From Myxococcales bacterium (GTDB lineage: Bacteria; Myxococcota_A; Polyangia; Polyangiales; Polyangiaceae): 64,000 bases of DNA. Position 1 is the first letter of the stretch. The number at the start of each line of letters is the position of its first letter. Of the stretch, positions 8,419-16,846 are shown piece after piece. The translations under genes were made by a program, and so were the position numbers. The stretch is taken from the NCBI GenBank assembly GCA_903642325.1, contig CAHJWM010000005.1:62001-126000 (forward strand), in the 5' to 3' direction. The notes under the pieces were generated by a model that ran no database searches, had not been told where the DNA came from, and worked only from the letters and a program-made list of their open reading frames with translations.

Positions 8419-10199
8419 GCGCTCGCTCCTTGCGCTTGCTCCAAGCTCCTGCGCACGCGCTGTTCCGCTTCGCGCGCACTCGAGCCTTCGACAATGACGT
8501 GCACGATGGTGACCACGGGCTCGCTCGTGGCTCGTTGCATGGCGCCGGCAATTTGAGGCTCGTGGGTGACACGTACATATCGATATCCGAATAGCGCCGC
8601 TGCTTGCGCCAGATCAACGTCCGGTGGCGTGAGCCAAAAGCGAGCGCTCCCACCGTCCGTCTGTAGTTGATTGAACACGGGCAGGCGCTCGAAAATGCGG
8701 CCGCCGCCGTTGTCTATGACCACGATCGTGAATGGGCCCCGATGGGCGCGCGCCGCGGCCAAGCCGCCCAGATCATGCATGAAGCTCACGTCGCCAATCA
8801 GCAGCACGGTCGGCTCTGGGTCGATGCTCGCAGCCCCGGCCGCGCCCGATATCAGACCGTCGATGCCGTTCGCACCGCGCTGCGACAAAACCCGAAGGCG
8901 GCGGGGGGAGCCCGGCACGTAAGCATCCACCTCACGAATTGGCAGGCTATTGCCGAGCATGAGCACGCTTGACGAGGGCACATGATTTATCACCGCTCGC
9001 ACCGCGCCCGCCTCGCCGAGGCGGGCGCTAGGCCGAGAGAGCTCGCGCTCCACGGCACGCCAGGCGCCGGCGTTGGCGGTTGCCCACGCGCCCGCAAACG
9101 CCGCGCGGCCTTGCCCATCGTCTACGCCACTCGCCTCCAGAAGCGACACCGTGGCGTCGGCTGCCTGCGCGCTCCCGGAGCTCACGAGCTCCGTGGCCAG
9201 ACCATGCGGATCGGGAAAGCCATGGGGCGAGACCACGAAGCGCTGGCCCTCGAAGCTCGAGCTCAGCAGCCGCTCGTAGGCGCCGGACGTCGGCGTCGCG
9301 CCGAAGCTCAGGATGAGATCGGGCGCGAGCTCGCGTGCCAGGTGAGCAGAGCCCAAGAGCCACTCGAAGGCATCGACCGAGCAGACGCCCGGAGCACTCT
9401 CCGCGCCCCAACGCAGTTGGCTCGTGGCCTCACAAAGCAAAGGAAACCCCGTGACCGCGGCCAAACGCGTGAGCGGTAGCATCGCCTCCTCAGGGCGCTG
9501 CGGGCCGACCATGATCAAGCCGCGCGCGGTACGCGCGCAAGCCCGAGCCAGGCGCGTCACATCACCTTCTAGGGCTGCACCCGCGCTCAGGGTCGGGCCT
9601 CGTGTCAATAAGTGATCAACGCTGTCCCGCAGCGCCAGCGCTCCTGCGTCCTCGGTTACTACGGGCTCGAGCGGTTTACGCGCGCGAGCGTTGAGGTGCA
9701 CCGGACCGGGCTCTGGAAAACGAGCGACGTGCGTCGCGTGCGCCACGCTCCTGACCAAACCCAAAAGCGCGCTCGGCGCCGCGTCCGGGCTGCCCAGCTC
9801 GAAGAAGGCACGCGCATAGCCACCAAACAACTTGAGCTGATCGATGGTTTGTGGGGCGGAAGCGTGCTGCAGCTCGAAGGGCCGATCGGCGGTCAAGATC
9901 AAAAGCGGCACGCGCGCTTCGGACGCCTCGATCAGCGCAGGGTAATAGTGCGCCGCGGCCGTACCAGAGGTGCATACGAGCAGGCTCGGCCGCCCGCTGA
10001 GGCGCGCTTGGCCGAGCGCGAAGAAAGCCGCCACGCGCTCATCCGCCACTGAGTGACATCGAAACGCGGGCTCGCGTAAGGCGGCCCAGGCGAACGGCGT
10101 AGAGCGCGAGCCCGGGCTCAGCACGACGTTCTCGACGCCAGCGCGCGCCAGGCTGCCGAGCAACAAGCGCGACCACTCGGTCAGCAGTGCGGCGCTCAC
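8415..10199 (-). CDS. menD: SEPHCHC synthase (thiamine diphosphate enzyme)
   Basis: ThDP-dependent enzyme of 594 residues that joins isochorismate and 2-oxoglutarate. The N-terminal domain shows LSPGSRSTPFAWA and DERVAAFFALGQA with the activating Glu; STAAAHYYPA-type and TADRPFEL motifs follow; the C-terminal ThDP/Mg motif runs from GDVSFMHDLGGL to IDNGGGRIFERLPV. The start is GTG 10199, overlapping the menF stop as GTGA. A longer frame reaching 10400 has a highly Arg-rich extension that lies antisense to family structure and within menF, so I rejected it. Confidence 0.96.
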   Translation of the reverse strand: MSAALLTEWSRLLLGSLARAGVENVVLSPGSRSTPFAWAALREPAFRCHSVADERVAAFFALGQARLSGRPSLLVCTSGTAAAHYYPALIEASEARVPLLILTADRPFELQHASAPQTIDQLKLFGGYARAFFELGSPDAAPSALLGLVRSVAHATHVARFPEPGPVHLNARARKPLEPVVTEDAGALALRDSVDHLLTRGPTLSAGAALEGDVTRLARACARTARGLIMVGPQRPEEAMLPLTRLAAVTGFPLLCEATSQLRWGAESAPGVCSVDAFEWLLGSAHLARELAPDLILSFGATPTSGAYERLLSSSFEGQRFVVSPHGFPDPHGLATELVSSGSAQAADATVSLLEASGVDDGQGRAAFAGAWATANAGAWRAVERELSRPSARLGEAGAVRAVINHVPSSSVLMLGNSLPIREVDAYVPGSPRRLRVLSQRGANGIDGLISGAAGAASIDPEPTVLLIGDVSFMHDLGGLAAARAHRGPFTIVVIDNGGGRIFERLPVFNQLQTDGGSARFWLTPPDVDLAQAAALFGYRYVRVTHEPQIAGAMQRATSEPVVTIVHVIVEGSSAREAEQRVRRSLEQAQGASA

Positions 10200-11605
10200 T
10201 CGCTGACTCCGAGCGCTCCGAGCAACGCGGCGAGCTTCCAGCGCGTCTCGGCAAACTCGCTCGGAGCATTCGAATCCTGAACGACGCCGGCGCCCGCGTA
10301 CAGCTCGGCTCGAGACCCGCGGATCAGGCCCGAGCGCAGCGCCACGACGAAGCGCCCGTCGCCCGCAGCGTCGAACCAACCGATGGGACCGCTGTACCAT
10401 CCGCGTTCGTCTGGCTCGTGACCAAGGATGAAGTCGATCGCGGCGCGGGTCGGCACGCCGGCCACGGCGGGCGTCGGATGAAGCCGAGCGACCAGCTCTA
10501 GAACGTGGCTCGCCTCCCGCAGCGTGCCCGAAATGGGGGTACGCAAGTGAAGCACCGTGCGCAGCCGGTGAACCTCGCGGCGCGGCCCTGGCGATAGCTC
10601 GCGCGTTAGTGGTCGCAGCACGCGCAAGATCTCGTTCACCACGAACTCGTGCTCGCGAATGTCCTTATCGCTGTTCAGCAAGCGAGTGGCGGCGCTCGCG
10701 CTGTCTGCGCTAATCGAGCCCGCAACTGCCTCCGTGCTCACTTCGAGGCCGCGCTTTTTGACCAGTTGCTCGGGAGTTGCACCCAAAAAAGTGGCCGCTC
10801 CGAACCGAAAAGCGAAGCGCGTGCTCTCTGGGGCATCGATGCGCAACCGGTCTTGCACGGCAAACGCCCCGGGAGCCCGGTCGAGCTGTAAGCTCAGACG
10901 CCGCGCCGCGACGATCTTACGGACCTTGCCTCGGGCGATTTCGCGTTGAATCGCGAGCACGAGCTCGCCCCAGGCCTCGGCAGAGCGCTCCTCACGTGCG
11001 ACTTCACGCGCGGGCTCGAGCGCCGCGGCGGGGTGGAAAAGCGCCGACAGCGCGCGCTGCACCTTGCTCTCGAGCTCGGTGCGAGGCTCGGCTCCAGCCC
11101 CAGCGCCGCCGTACAGAATCAAGCGCAGCCAAGCCTGCTCGCGATTCTTCAGGTACGTCAGCTTCGGCAACATGAAGCGCGCGTCTCCGAAATCCTGCCA
11201 AAGCGTGCTTGCCGCCTGGCCCGGTTGGAAGGCAAACCCGCCAAAAAAGCGGGGCGCGGGCAGCCCAACCGCAGACGAGCTCGCGTCTAGCTGCGCCCAC
11301 GCGTCGCGCGCCTGGCTCTGAATGCTTTGAAAGCGCTCGAGCCCGCGCGCGCTGAGCGTGATCGCGGCCCCCAGGCCGCACGCTTCATCCTCACCCGGCG
11401 GCGCCCAAAGCAGCGCATCGCCCGCATTTTGCGCGGCCAGTAGCCTCTCGCTGGGCACGGGCGGCACCGGCCAGTGGAGGGTCACGACCGGCGAGCGACT
11501 GCTGATATGCGCCAAGTCATGTGAGATGCGCTGCATCAACTCGGCCGTATCGAAATTGCTCTCGGATAGGCGGCTGGCCGTCGAGAGCTCGAGCTGGGCC
11601 GTCAT
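10196..11605 (-). CDS. menF: Isochorismate synthase
   Basis: Chorismate-binding enzyme of 469 residues that isomerises chorismate to isochorismate, the first committed step to menaquinone. The C-terminal catalytic domain is complete: FRFGAATFLGATPEQLV, HEFVVNEILRVL, LHLRTPISGTL, LHPTPAVAGVPTRAA and RGWYSGPIGWFDAAGDG. The N-terminal half is the usual variable part. ATG 11605 overlaps the menG stop (ATGA). Salicylate- or siderophore-type isochorismate synthases share these motifs, but the operon setting makes MenF the right name. Confidence 0.95.
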   Translation of the reverse strand: MTAQLELSTASRLSESNFDTAELMQRISHDLAHISSRSPVVTLHWPVPPVPSERLLAAQNAGDALLWAPPGEDEACGLGAAITLSARGLERFQSIQSQARDAWAQLDASSSAVGLPAPRFFGGFAFQPGQAASTLWQDFGDARFMLPKLTYLKNREQAWLRLILYGGAGAGAEPRTELESKVQRALSALFHPAAALEPAREVAREERSAEAWGELVLAIQREIARGKVRKIVAARRLSLQLDRAPGAFAVQDRLRIDAPESTRFAFRFGAATFLGATPEQLVKKRGLEVSTEAVAGSISADSASAATRLLNSDKDIREHEFVVNEILRVLRPLTRELSPGPRREVHRLRTVLHLRTPISGTLREASHVLELVARLHPTPAVAGVPTRAAIDFILGHEPDERGWYSGPIGWFDAAGDGRFVVALRSGLIRGSRAELYAGAGVVQDSNAPSEFAETRWKLAALLGALGVSE

Positions 11606-12327
11606 GCTTGCGCCTGCGGCTCCGCTACGTACAGATGGCACACGCCGAACGTCAGGGCTTCTACTGCTATTACGTCGAGCCCAGAGCTTTGCATCAATGC
11701 GGCGAACGCCTCTGCCGGCGGAAACGCGGCGATCGATCGCTGCAGGTACTGGTACTCCTTGTCACCCGAGAGCAGAGCGCCGACGTACGGCACCACCGAG
11801 TGAACGTGAAACCGCGCCAGAGCTCCCAAGAACCCGCCACGCGGCTCGGATAGCTCGAGGATCGCAATTCGGCCTCCCGGGCGCGTCACTCGCGCCATCT
11901 CGCGAAGCGCCTGCCCGCGGTCAGGGACGTTGCGAATGCCGAATGCAATGCACACCGCGTCGAACGATTGGTCCCCGAAGGGCAGCGCCTGGGCGTCTCC
12001 CTGCACAAGCTCGACGCGGCTCGTCAGCGCGGCTCGCTGCACTTTCGAGCGGCCCACGTCCAGCATTTTTCCAGATGGGTCGAGGCCCACGACGTTCACC
12101 GAAGGCTCACTTCGCGCAACCTGGATCGCGAGGTCAGCCGTACCCGTGGCGAGGTCCAATACCCGGTGGGAATTGGCCAAGCCGAGCGCGCGCACCGTTT
12201 TTCGTCGCCAGCTCTGGTCGATGCCGAGCGAGATGACACGGTTCACCAAGTCGTAGCGAGCGGCAATGCCGTCGAACATCGCACCCGAACCTTCACGGGC
12301 GACCAGGGTGGTTACCGGTTCGCTCAT
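11602..12327 (-). CDS. menG: Demethylmenaquinone methyltransferase
   Basis: Class I SAM methyltransferase of the UbiE/MenG family (241 residues), catalysing the final C-methylation of demethylmenaquinone. The family signature YDLVNRVISLGIDQSWRR precedes the SAM motif LDLATGTADLA; later come LDPSGKMLDVGR and AFGIRNVPDRGQALREM with the typical NVPD. It is the first biosynthetic gene after the regulator, with ATG 12327 overlapping the regulator's stop (ATGA). No ubiquinone genes are near, so MenG rather than UbiE is preferred. Confidence 0.95.
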   Translation of the reverse strand: MSEPVTTLVAREGSGAMFDGIAARYDLVNRVISLGIDQSWRRKTVRALGLANSHRVLDLATGTADLAIQVARSEPSVNVVGLDPSGKMLDVGRSKVQRAALTSRVELVQGDAQALPFGDQSFDAVCIAFGIRNVPDRGQALREMARVTRPGGRIAILELSEPRGGFLGALARFHVHSVVPYVGALLSGDKEYQYLQRSIAAFPPAEAFAALMQSSGLDVIAVEALTFGVCHLYVAEPQAQA

Positions 12328-12854
12328 GTATCTCCGTAAACCTTCAGAAAAGGGGTCGGGTCGACCATTTTCCCCGCCACCAATGCGGTGAGGAGCGTCT
12401 CGCCGAGGCGGGCCAGGCGCTGCAGCTCGTGCACTCGATCACGCTTGAAATCGCGCAGAGTGGCCATCTCGTTGGCTCGCGGCAACGCGGAATCTGCGTT
12501 GCTCAGCGCCTCGCCGAATTGGCGCACGAGCTCGAGCTCACGCTCACGGAGCACCCGCTGCACGAGCTTGCCGATGCTGGTCTCGGCTTCGTAGAAGTCG
12601 CGACGCTCGCCGGGCCTCCAGCTCTTCTTGACCGCACCCCATTTCAGCAGCTCGTTCAGGGTCATGCTGACCGCGCCCGCGCTCATCTTCAGCTGTTCGC
12701 CAAGCTCTGCCGCCCCGAGGGCGGCTGGCGAGAGGTAAAGCAAGGTCCAGATCCTGCCCATGGGGCGCTTGAAGCCCCAGAACTCCATCAGCCGACCGAT
12801 GGTGTCAGCCACTTCGAGCTCGGCTTGGGTCACGGGTTCCGCGCTTCCCGACAT
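12324..12854 (-). CDS. GbsR/MarR-type transcriptional regulator of the men operon
   Basis: Winged-helix regulator of about 176 residues. The start is set at ATG 12854: the frame extends to a TTG at 12917, but that stretch holds a -35 element, a -10 element and a palindrome. The core (ADTIGRLMEFWGFKRPMGRI, LGEQLKMSAGAVSMTLNELL, WGAVKKSWRPGERRDFYEA) follows the GbsR branch of MarR-like proteins, with the recognition helix around SAGAVSMTLNELLKWG. The C-terminal half is a long helical dimer and sensor region. It is the first gene of the men operon and translationally coupled to menG, so it most likely senses a pathway intermediate or redox cue and represses its own operon; the ligand is unknown. 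Confidence 0.88.
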   Translation of the reverse strand: MSGSAEPVTQAELEVADTIGRLMEFWGFKRPMGRIWTLLYLSPAALGAAELGEQLKMSAGAVSMTLNELLKWGAVKKSWRPGERRDFYEAETSIGKLVQRVLRERELELVRQFGEALSNADSALPRANEMATLRDFKRDRVHELQRLARLGETLLTALVAGKMVDPTPFLKVYGDT

Positions 12855-12870
12855 CAGCTGATTCTTTGAG

Positions 12871-12890
12871 GTTTCAAAACTTCTTGAAAC
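12871..12890 (-). promoter_or_regulatory. Palindromic candidate operator of the men operon
   Basis: A perfect inverted repeat, GTTTCAA and TTGAAAC with a 6-base spacer, lies 16 bases before the regulator's ATG. It begins inside the -10 element (12889-12894) and covers the expected transcription start. Symmetric AT-rich repeats of this size suit a dimeric winged-helix repressor, so autoregulation by the adjacent GbsR-type protein is the natural inference. Confidence 0.7.
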
Positions 12891-12917
12891 TTTAGGCTCC
12901 GCGACCGGCACGGTCAA
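12889..12917 (-). promoter_or_regulatory. Sigma70-type promoter of the men operon
   Basis: On the minus strand TTGACC (12917-12912) is followed after exactly 17 bases by TAAAGT (12894-12889). The -35 matches the consensus in 5 of 6 positions and the -10 in 4 of 6. The predicted start near 12882 falls inside the palindrome and leaves a leader of roughly 28 bases before ATG 12854. Confidence 0.65.
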
Positions 12918-12991
12918 GGGTGGGCTAATACATAACGACCGCGACGGACGAAGGCCCGCTGGTCAAAGCTTGGGCTCAGAGCTCGCCGGGC

Positions 12992-13948
12992 TCAGTCCGC
13001 GATGTCATCCCCCGACACCGAATAGGCGGTCGCTGGGTGTTCGGCGCGGCGATCCCGGCTCGCCGTAGACACGGGTGACCCGGACTCTCGGTGGGTCGCG
13101 GACACGTACGTGGCCGGCACCTCTAGCGCTCGCAGGCTTATCGACCCAATTGCCGTCGCCTTGCTTTGCGACCCGGCGGGCTCCGCGTCGCGGTGGCCCG
13201 AGACGGTTTCGCCCGAAGGCGACGCCGTGCCGGGCCGCGTCAAGCTACGGTCGGGCGCGGGCGTGGCGTAGCGCGGAACGGTCACCGGTGCGGAAGTGGT
13301 CTCGCTGGCCGCGAGCTCCCTCCAGGCCGCGTCACGCTCACGTTCGCAGCACGTCGCGTACTCGCGCGCTTGATCGCGCTGTGCCGTCAGCTCCTCGATC
13401 TGACGTTGATGGGTCTGCTCGAACGGTCGACCCAGACCGGCCGCGACCGCGCATCGCAGGTCGGCGACCTGACACTCGTGGTCGGTCAAAATTGCGACCA
13501 AGAAAAGATCATGCTGCTCGATTAAAAATTGTCGTTCGCGCCCGCCCTCATGCCGCACCACTTCCAGCAGTCGCTCGAGCTGGTTCACCCTAAAACCCAG
13601 CGACTGCGCTTCTTCGCTGCGGCGCGAGAGATCCGTGCGCATCTGCTCCAGCTCATGCGCAAGCGTCGCATTGGCATCGCGCGCGGTCTGCGCGCCCGTC
13701 GCCAAGTGCTCCAAGCCACGGATTAGCAGCCCAAGGTTTGCTTCGGTATGCGTCGCGCTGACCAGGGCCAATTCCAAACGCTCCATGCCGCCCACCAACG
13801 GGCGCTCTTCGCGCGCGCGCGAAGTTGGAATACCACTCTCGAGTTGCGTGTTCAGGCTCACGCGCAGGCCGGTGTAGTCCCACGCTTGCTCCAGCCCATC
13901 GCCTCGCGCAAGCTCGTCAGACGTCGATTCTGCGTTCTCGAGTGCCAT
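12992..13948 (-). CDS. Coiled-coil protein of unknown function
   Basis: A 318-residue soluble protein with no signal peptide or membrane segment. Residues about 50-215 are strongly helical with heptad character (ELEQMRTDLSRRSEEAQSLG, RQIEELTAQRDQAREYATCC) and contain two adjacent Cys. The last 100 residues are Ser/Thr/Pro/Arg-rich and probably disordered. I recognise no family. It reads towards the men regulator but is separated from it by 137 bp holding the men promoter, so it is likely a separate transcript. Confidence 0.65.
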   Translation of the reverse strand: MALENAESTSDELARGDGLEQAWDYTGLRVSLNTQLESGIPTSRAREERPLVGGMERLELALVSATHTEANLGLLIRGLEHLATGAQTARDANATLAHELEQMRTDLSRRSEEAQSLGFRVNQLERLLEVVRHEGGRERQFLIEQHDLFLVAILTDHECQVADLRCAVAAGLGRPFEQTHQRQIEELTAQRDQAREYATCCERERDAAWRELAASETTSAPVTVPRYATPAPDRSLTRPGTASPSGETVSGHRDAEPAGSQSKATAIGSISLRALEVPATYVSATHRESGSPVSTASRDRRAEHPATAYSVSGDDIAD

Positions 13949-14045
13949 TCGGGCCAGGTTTCGGTCAACGTCGGTCCGGCCGCAAGGATTCTTTCACGCA
14001 CGCGACGCCTGCGGGGCGGGCGGGGACGCGCTAGAACTAAAGACC

Positions 14046-14624
14046 ATGACTCGGACATCACTCCTTGGCTCATTCCGGCTTCGTGCACCGCTTCCGGCGC
14101 TGCTGCTCTCGCTTTCACTGTGCAGCGTGGTGGGAGTGATGGTGGGCTCCGGGGCCGCTCACGCGGGCGAGGGGACGTCGGCCCCTGTCGCCTCCGTGTC
14201 GCCCGAAAATGACTTTGCAGACGATATCCAAGGTAACGTGCCGGGTGCCAGCGCCATCGAAGGTCGACTCATGGCGCCCTGCTGTTGGACGCAGACAATC
14301 GACATCCACGACTCCGAGATTGCCCTCAGTATGCGCCACGAGGTTCGTCGCCGTTTGCGCAATGGCGAATCGGCGGACGCCATTCAGGCCTCCTTCGTCG
14401 AGCGTTACGGGGCGAAAATTCTGGCGGTTCAGCCCGACAGCCAGCTCAAGAACGTGTTCATCGGTCTGTCGGTAGTGATGGGCGGCGCCGGCATCGCGGC
14501 AGCGCTGATGCTCGGTCGCTGGCGCAAACAAACCGAACACGCCCGTGGCGAGAGCAAGCGCTCCGAGCCGCGGGACGAATGGGACGATAAACTCGACGCC
14601 GAGCTTCACGAGCTCGATGGCTGA
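14046..14624 (+). CDS. CcmH-like cytochrome c biogenesis protein with CC motif
   Basis: A 192-residue protein with an N-terminal signal (Ala-rich, ending near AHA-GEG), a CcmH/CcdL/NrfF domain at about residues 70-140, and one membrane helix near 145-165, followed by a charged tail. The family core is clear: GRLMAPCCWTQTIDIHDSEI, then RHEVRRRLRNGES and FVERYGAKIL. In typical CcmH the motif is LRCxxCQN and the two Cys handle the apocytochrome thiols; here it is CC at residues 79-80. No other ccm genes are in the window. It stands divergent from the coiled-coil gene, 97 bp away, and converges on the helicase gene. Confidence 0.82.
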   Translation: MTRTSLLGSFRLRAPLPALLLSLSLCSVVGVMVGSGAAHAGEGTSAPVASVSPENDFADDIQGNVPGASAIEGRLMAPCCWTQTIDIHDSEIALSMRHEVRRRLRNGESADAIQASFVERYGAKILAVQPDSQLKNVFIGLSVVMGGAGIAAALMLGRWRKQTEHARGESKRSEPRDEWDDKLDAELHELDG

Positions 14625-14651
14625 CGAACGTGGCGGGCTCGCGGGCGCGGT

Positions 14652-16772
14652 TCAACCGCGCGCGGGTTTTCGGGCGGCGGCGGTTGCCACCGGCTTTTTG
14701 CCCAACTTCACTGGTCCGTTGCTGGAAGAGGCGCGCGCGGCCGGCTTTTTGCGGGACGCGCTTTCCGACGGGGCCGGTTTGTCGACATTACGGAACATCT
14801 GCAGCGAGGCCTCGGCGGCTTTGCGAGCGCGGTCGGTCTCGCCGCGCATTTCCATCAAGAAGCGGCTTGGGATTTGGGCGCGCGGTTTGCCCCACTTCAT
14901 GCGCTCCTTGCAAAACGTCAAGGTCAGTGAGTCTTGGGCGCGCGTCACACCGACATACGCCAGGCGCCGCTCCTCGTCGATGCTTTTGCCGTCGACCACC
15001 GAGCGCTGATGAGGCAGGAGCCCCTCCTCCATGCCCACCATGTACACGTGGGGGAACTCCAATCCCTTCGCGCTGTGCAAGGTCATCAGGGTGACCGCGT
15101 GTCGTTCTCGCTTGTCATCGTCTTTTTGGTCTTCGCGGCCGGAGAGGGCAGCTTCTTCTAAGAAGCCCTGAAGCGTCGCGTGCTCGCTGCGTTGCTCGTA
15201 AAGCGCAATCGAATTCAGAAATTCCTGAATCGAGGCGAGACGCGCCTCGATGTCACCGGGGGCTTTGTACACGCGGTCTAGCTCGGCTCGGTAATCAACC
15301 GTTTGCAGCAGCCCTTGTGCGAATTCGAACAAGGGAAGCGCGCCGAGCTCCGCGCGAAACTTCTCGACCAACTTTCGAAAGCCCTCCACGCGTTCGCTGG
15401 CCACGTGGGGGATATCACCGCTCGCGGATGCCTCGGGCAAAATTTGCCACAGCGGTACGCCACGCTGCACCGCGACTCGCATCAAAATTTCCACCGTTCC
15501 CGCGCCAATTCCGCGCGCGGGGGTGTTGATGATGCGCAAGAGCGAGACCTCGTCGGAGGGGTTGGCGATGACTCGCAGGTAAGCCAGAACATCGCGCACT
15601 TCCTTGCGGTCGTAGAAAGACATGCCGCCGACCAGCACGTACGGAACGCGAGCACGCCGCAGCTCTAGCTCGAAGGCCCGCGGCTGTTCATTGGTTCGAA
15701 ATAAGATCGCGACGTCGCTCGGCCGCCATCGCACCGATTCGTCCACGCCCTCCATGCGCTGCCGGATTTCGGCGATCACCGCTTCGGCTTCTAGAGTTTC
15801 GTTCTCCATTCGCAGCATGCGTGGCGGCAGGCCGCCCTCGCGGAAAGGCCGCAATATCTTTTGGTGTCGCGAGCCGTTGTGGGCGATGAGCGTGTTGGCC
15901 GCCTCCAAAATCGGCGATTTGGAGCGATAATTGTCCTCCAAACGCACGATTTTGGCGTCGGGCCAGTCTTTTTGAAAATTCAAAATGTGCGACACGTCCG
16001 CCCCGCGCCAGCCGTAGATCGACTGATCGTCATCGCCCACCACGCACAGGTTCCGATGGCGGTGTGCGAGCGCTTTTACGATTCGATACTGCGGGCCATT
16101 CGTGTCCTGGTACTCGTCGATCAGCAAATGATCGAACCGCGTGGCCTCGGCGAAGCGCGCTTCGGGGTGCTTGTCGAAGAGCTCCTCGGTCGACAACAGC
16201 AAGTCGTCGAAGTCCATCGAGCCGCAAGCGCGGAGCTGGGTTTGATAACGGGCGTAGGCGGCCGCCGCCAGCCCTTCGCGGTCGCCGTTGGCGACGCGTT
16301 CCGCCTCGCTCGGTCGAATGCCTTGGCTCTTCCAACCGCTGATGATGTGCAGCAGGTCCCCGGGACGCAATGTGTCGGCGCTGACTCGAATATCGCGCAG
16401 GGCGCCGCGAGCGAGCGTTTCTTGATCACTCCGATCATAAATCGCAAACTCTTTGGGGTAGCCTAGACGCTCGGCGTGGCGGCGCAGAACTCGCACACAG
16501 AGCGCGTGAAATGTGGATATTTCTGGCGGTTTGACCCCTTTTGGACGCTTGCCGAGCAAGTGGAGCGCGCGCTCGCGCATCTCCCGCGCGGCCTTGTTGG
16601 TGAAAGTTACGGCTAAAATCCGCTCCTGTACCGTGCCGCGGCGAATCAGCTCGGCGATACGGTAAGTGATGACCCGGGTCTTGCCCGTGCCGGCGCCAGC
16701 CAGCACCAAGAGGGGGCCCTGAAGGGTCATCACCGCGCTGTGCTGCGCTGGGTTCAGATCAGGACGAGTCAC
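14652..16772 (-). CDS. UvrD/PcrA-type superfamily 1 DNA helicase
   Basis: A 706-residue ATP-dependent 3'-5' DNA helicase for repair or replication restart. Motifs in order: Q-motif LNPAQHSAV, Walker A GAGTGKT at about 26-32, TFTNKAAREMRER (Ia), IDEYQDTNGPQY (II), VGDDDQSIYGWRGAD (III), LEDNYRSKSPILEAAN (IV), TLMTLHSAKGLEFPHVYMVG (V) and DEERRLAYVGVTRAQDSLTL (VI). The C-terminal 60 residues are basic and Ala-rich. The start is GTG 16772. PcrA, UvrD and Rep are not separated by these motifs, so no symbol is given. It is monocistronic and divergent from the hydrolase gene. Confidence 0.95.
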   Translation of the reverse strand: MTRPDLNPAQHSAVMTLQGPLLVLAGAGTGKTRVITYRIAELIRRGTVQERILAVTFTNKAAREMRERALHLLGKRPKGVKPPEISTFHALCVRVLRRHAERLGYPKEFAIYDRSDQETLARGALRDIRVSADTLRPGDLLHIISGWKSQGIRPSEAERVANGDREGLAAAAYARYQTQLRACGSMDFDDLLLSTEELFDKHPEARFAEATRFDHLLIDEYQDTNGPQYRIVKALAHRHRNLCVVGDDDQSIYGWRGADVSHILNFQKDWPDAKIVRLEDNYRSKSPILEAANTLIAHNGSRHQKILRPFREGGLPPRMLRMENETLEAEAVIAEIRQRMEGVDESVRWRPSDVAILFRTNEQPRAFELELRRARVPYVLVGGMSFYDRKEVRDVLAYLRVIANPSDEVSLLRIINTPARGIGAGTVEILMRVAVQRGVPLWQILPEASASGDIPHVASERVEGFRKLVEKFRAELGALPLFEFAQGLLQTVDYRAELDRVYKAPGDIEARLASIQEFLNSIALYEQRSEHATLQGFLEEAALSGREDQKDDDKRERHAVTLMTLHSAKGLEFPHVYMVGMEEGLLPHQRSVVDGKSIDEERRLAYVGVTRAQDSLTLTFCKERMKWGKPRAQIPSRFLMEMRGETDRARKAAEASLQMFRNVDKPAPSESASRKKPAARASSSNGPVKLGKKPVATAAARKPARG

Positions 16773-16846
16773 GCCCCTTCACATAAGAGCGCTTTGGCTG
16801 CCGGATCAAGCTTGACTACAGTGAAAAACCAGGCCTTGGAAGGGAT

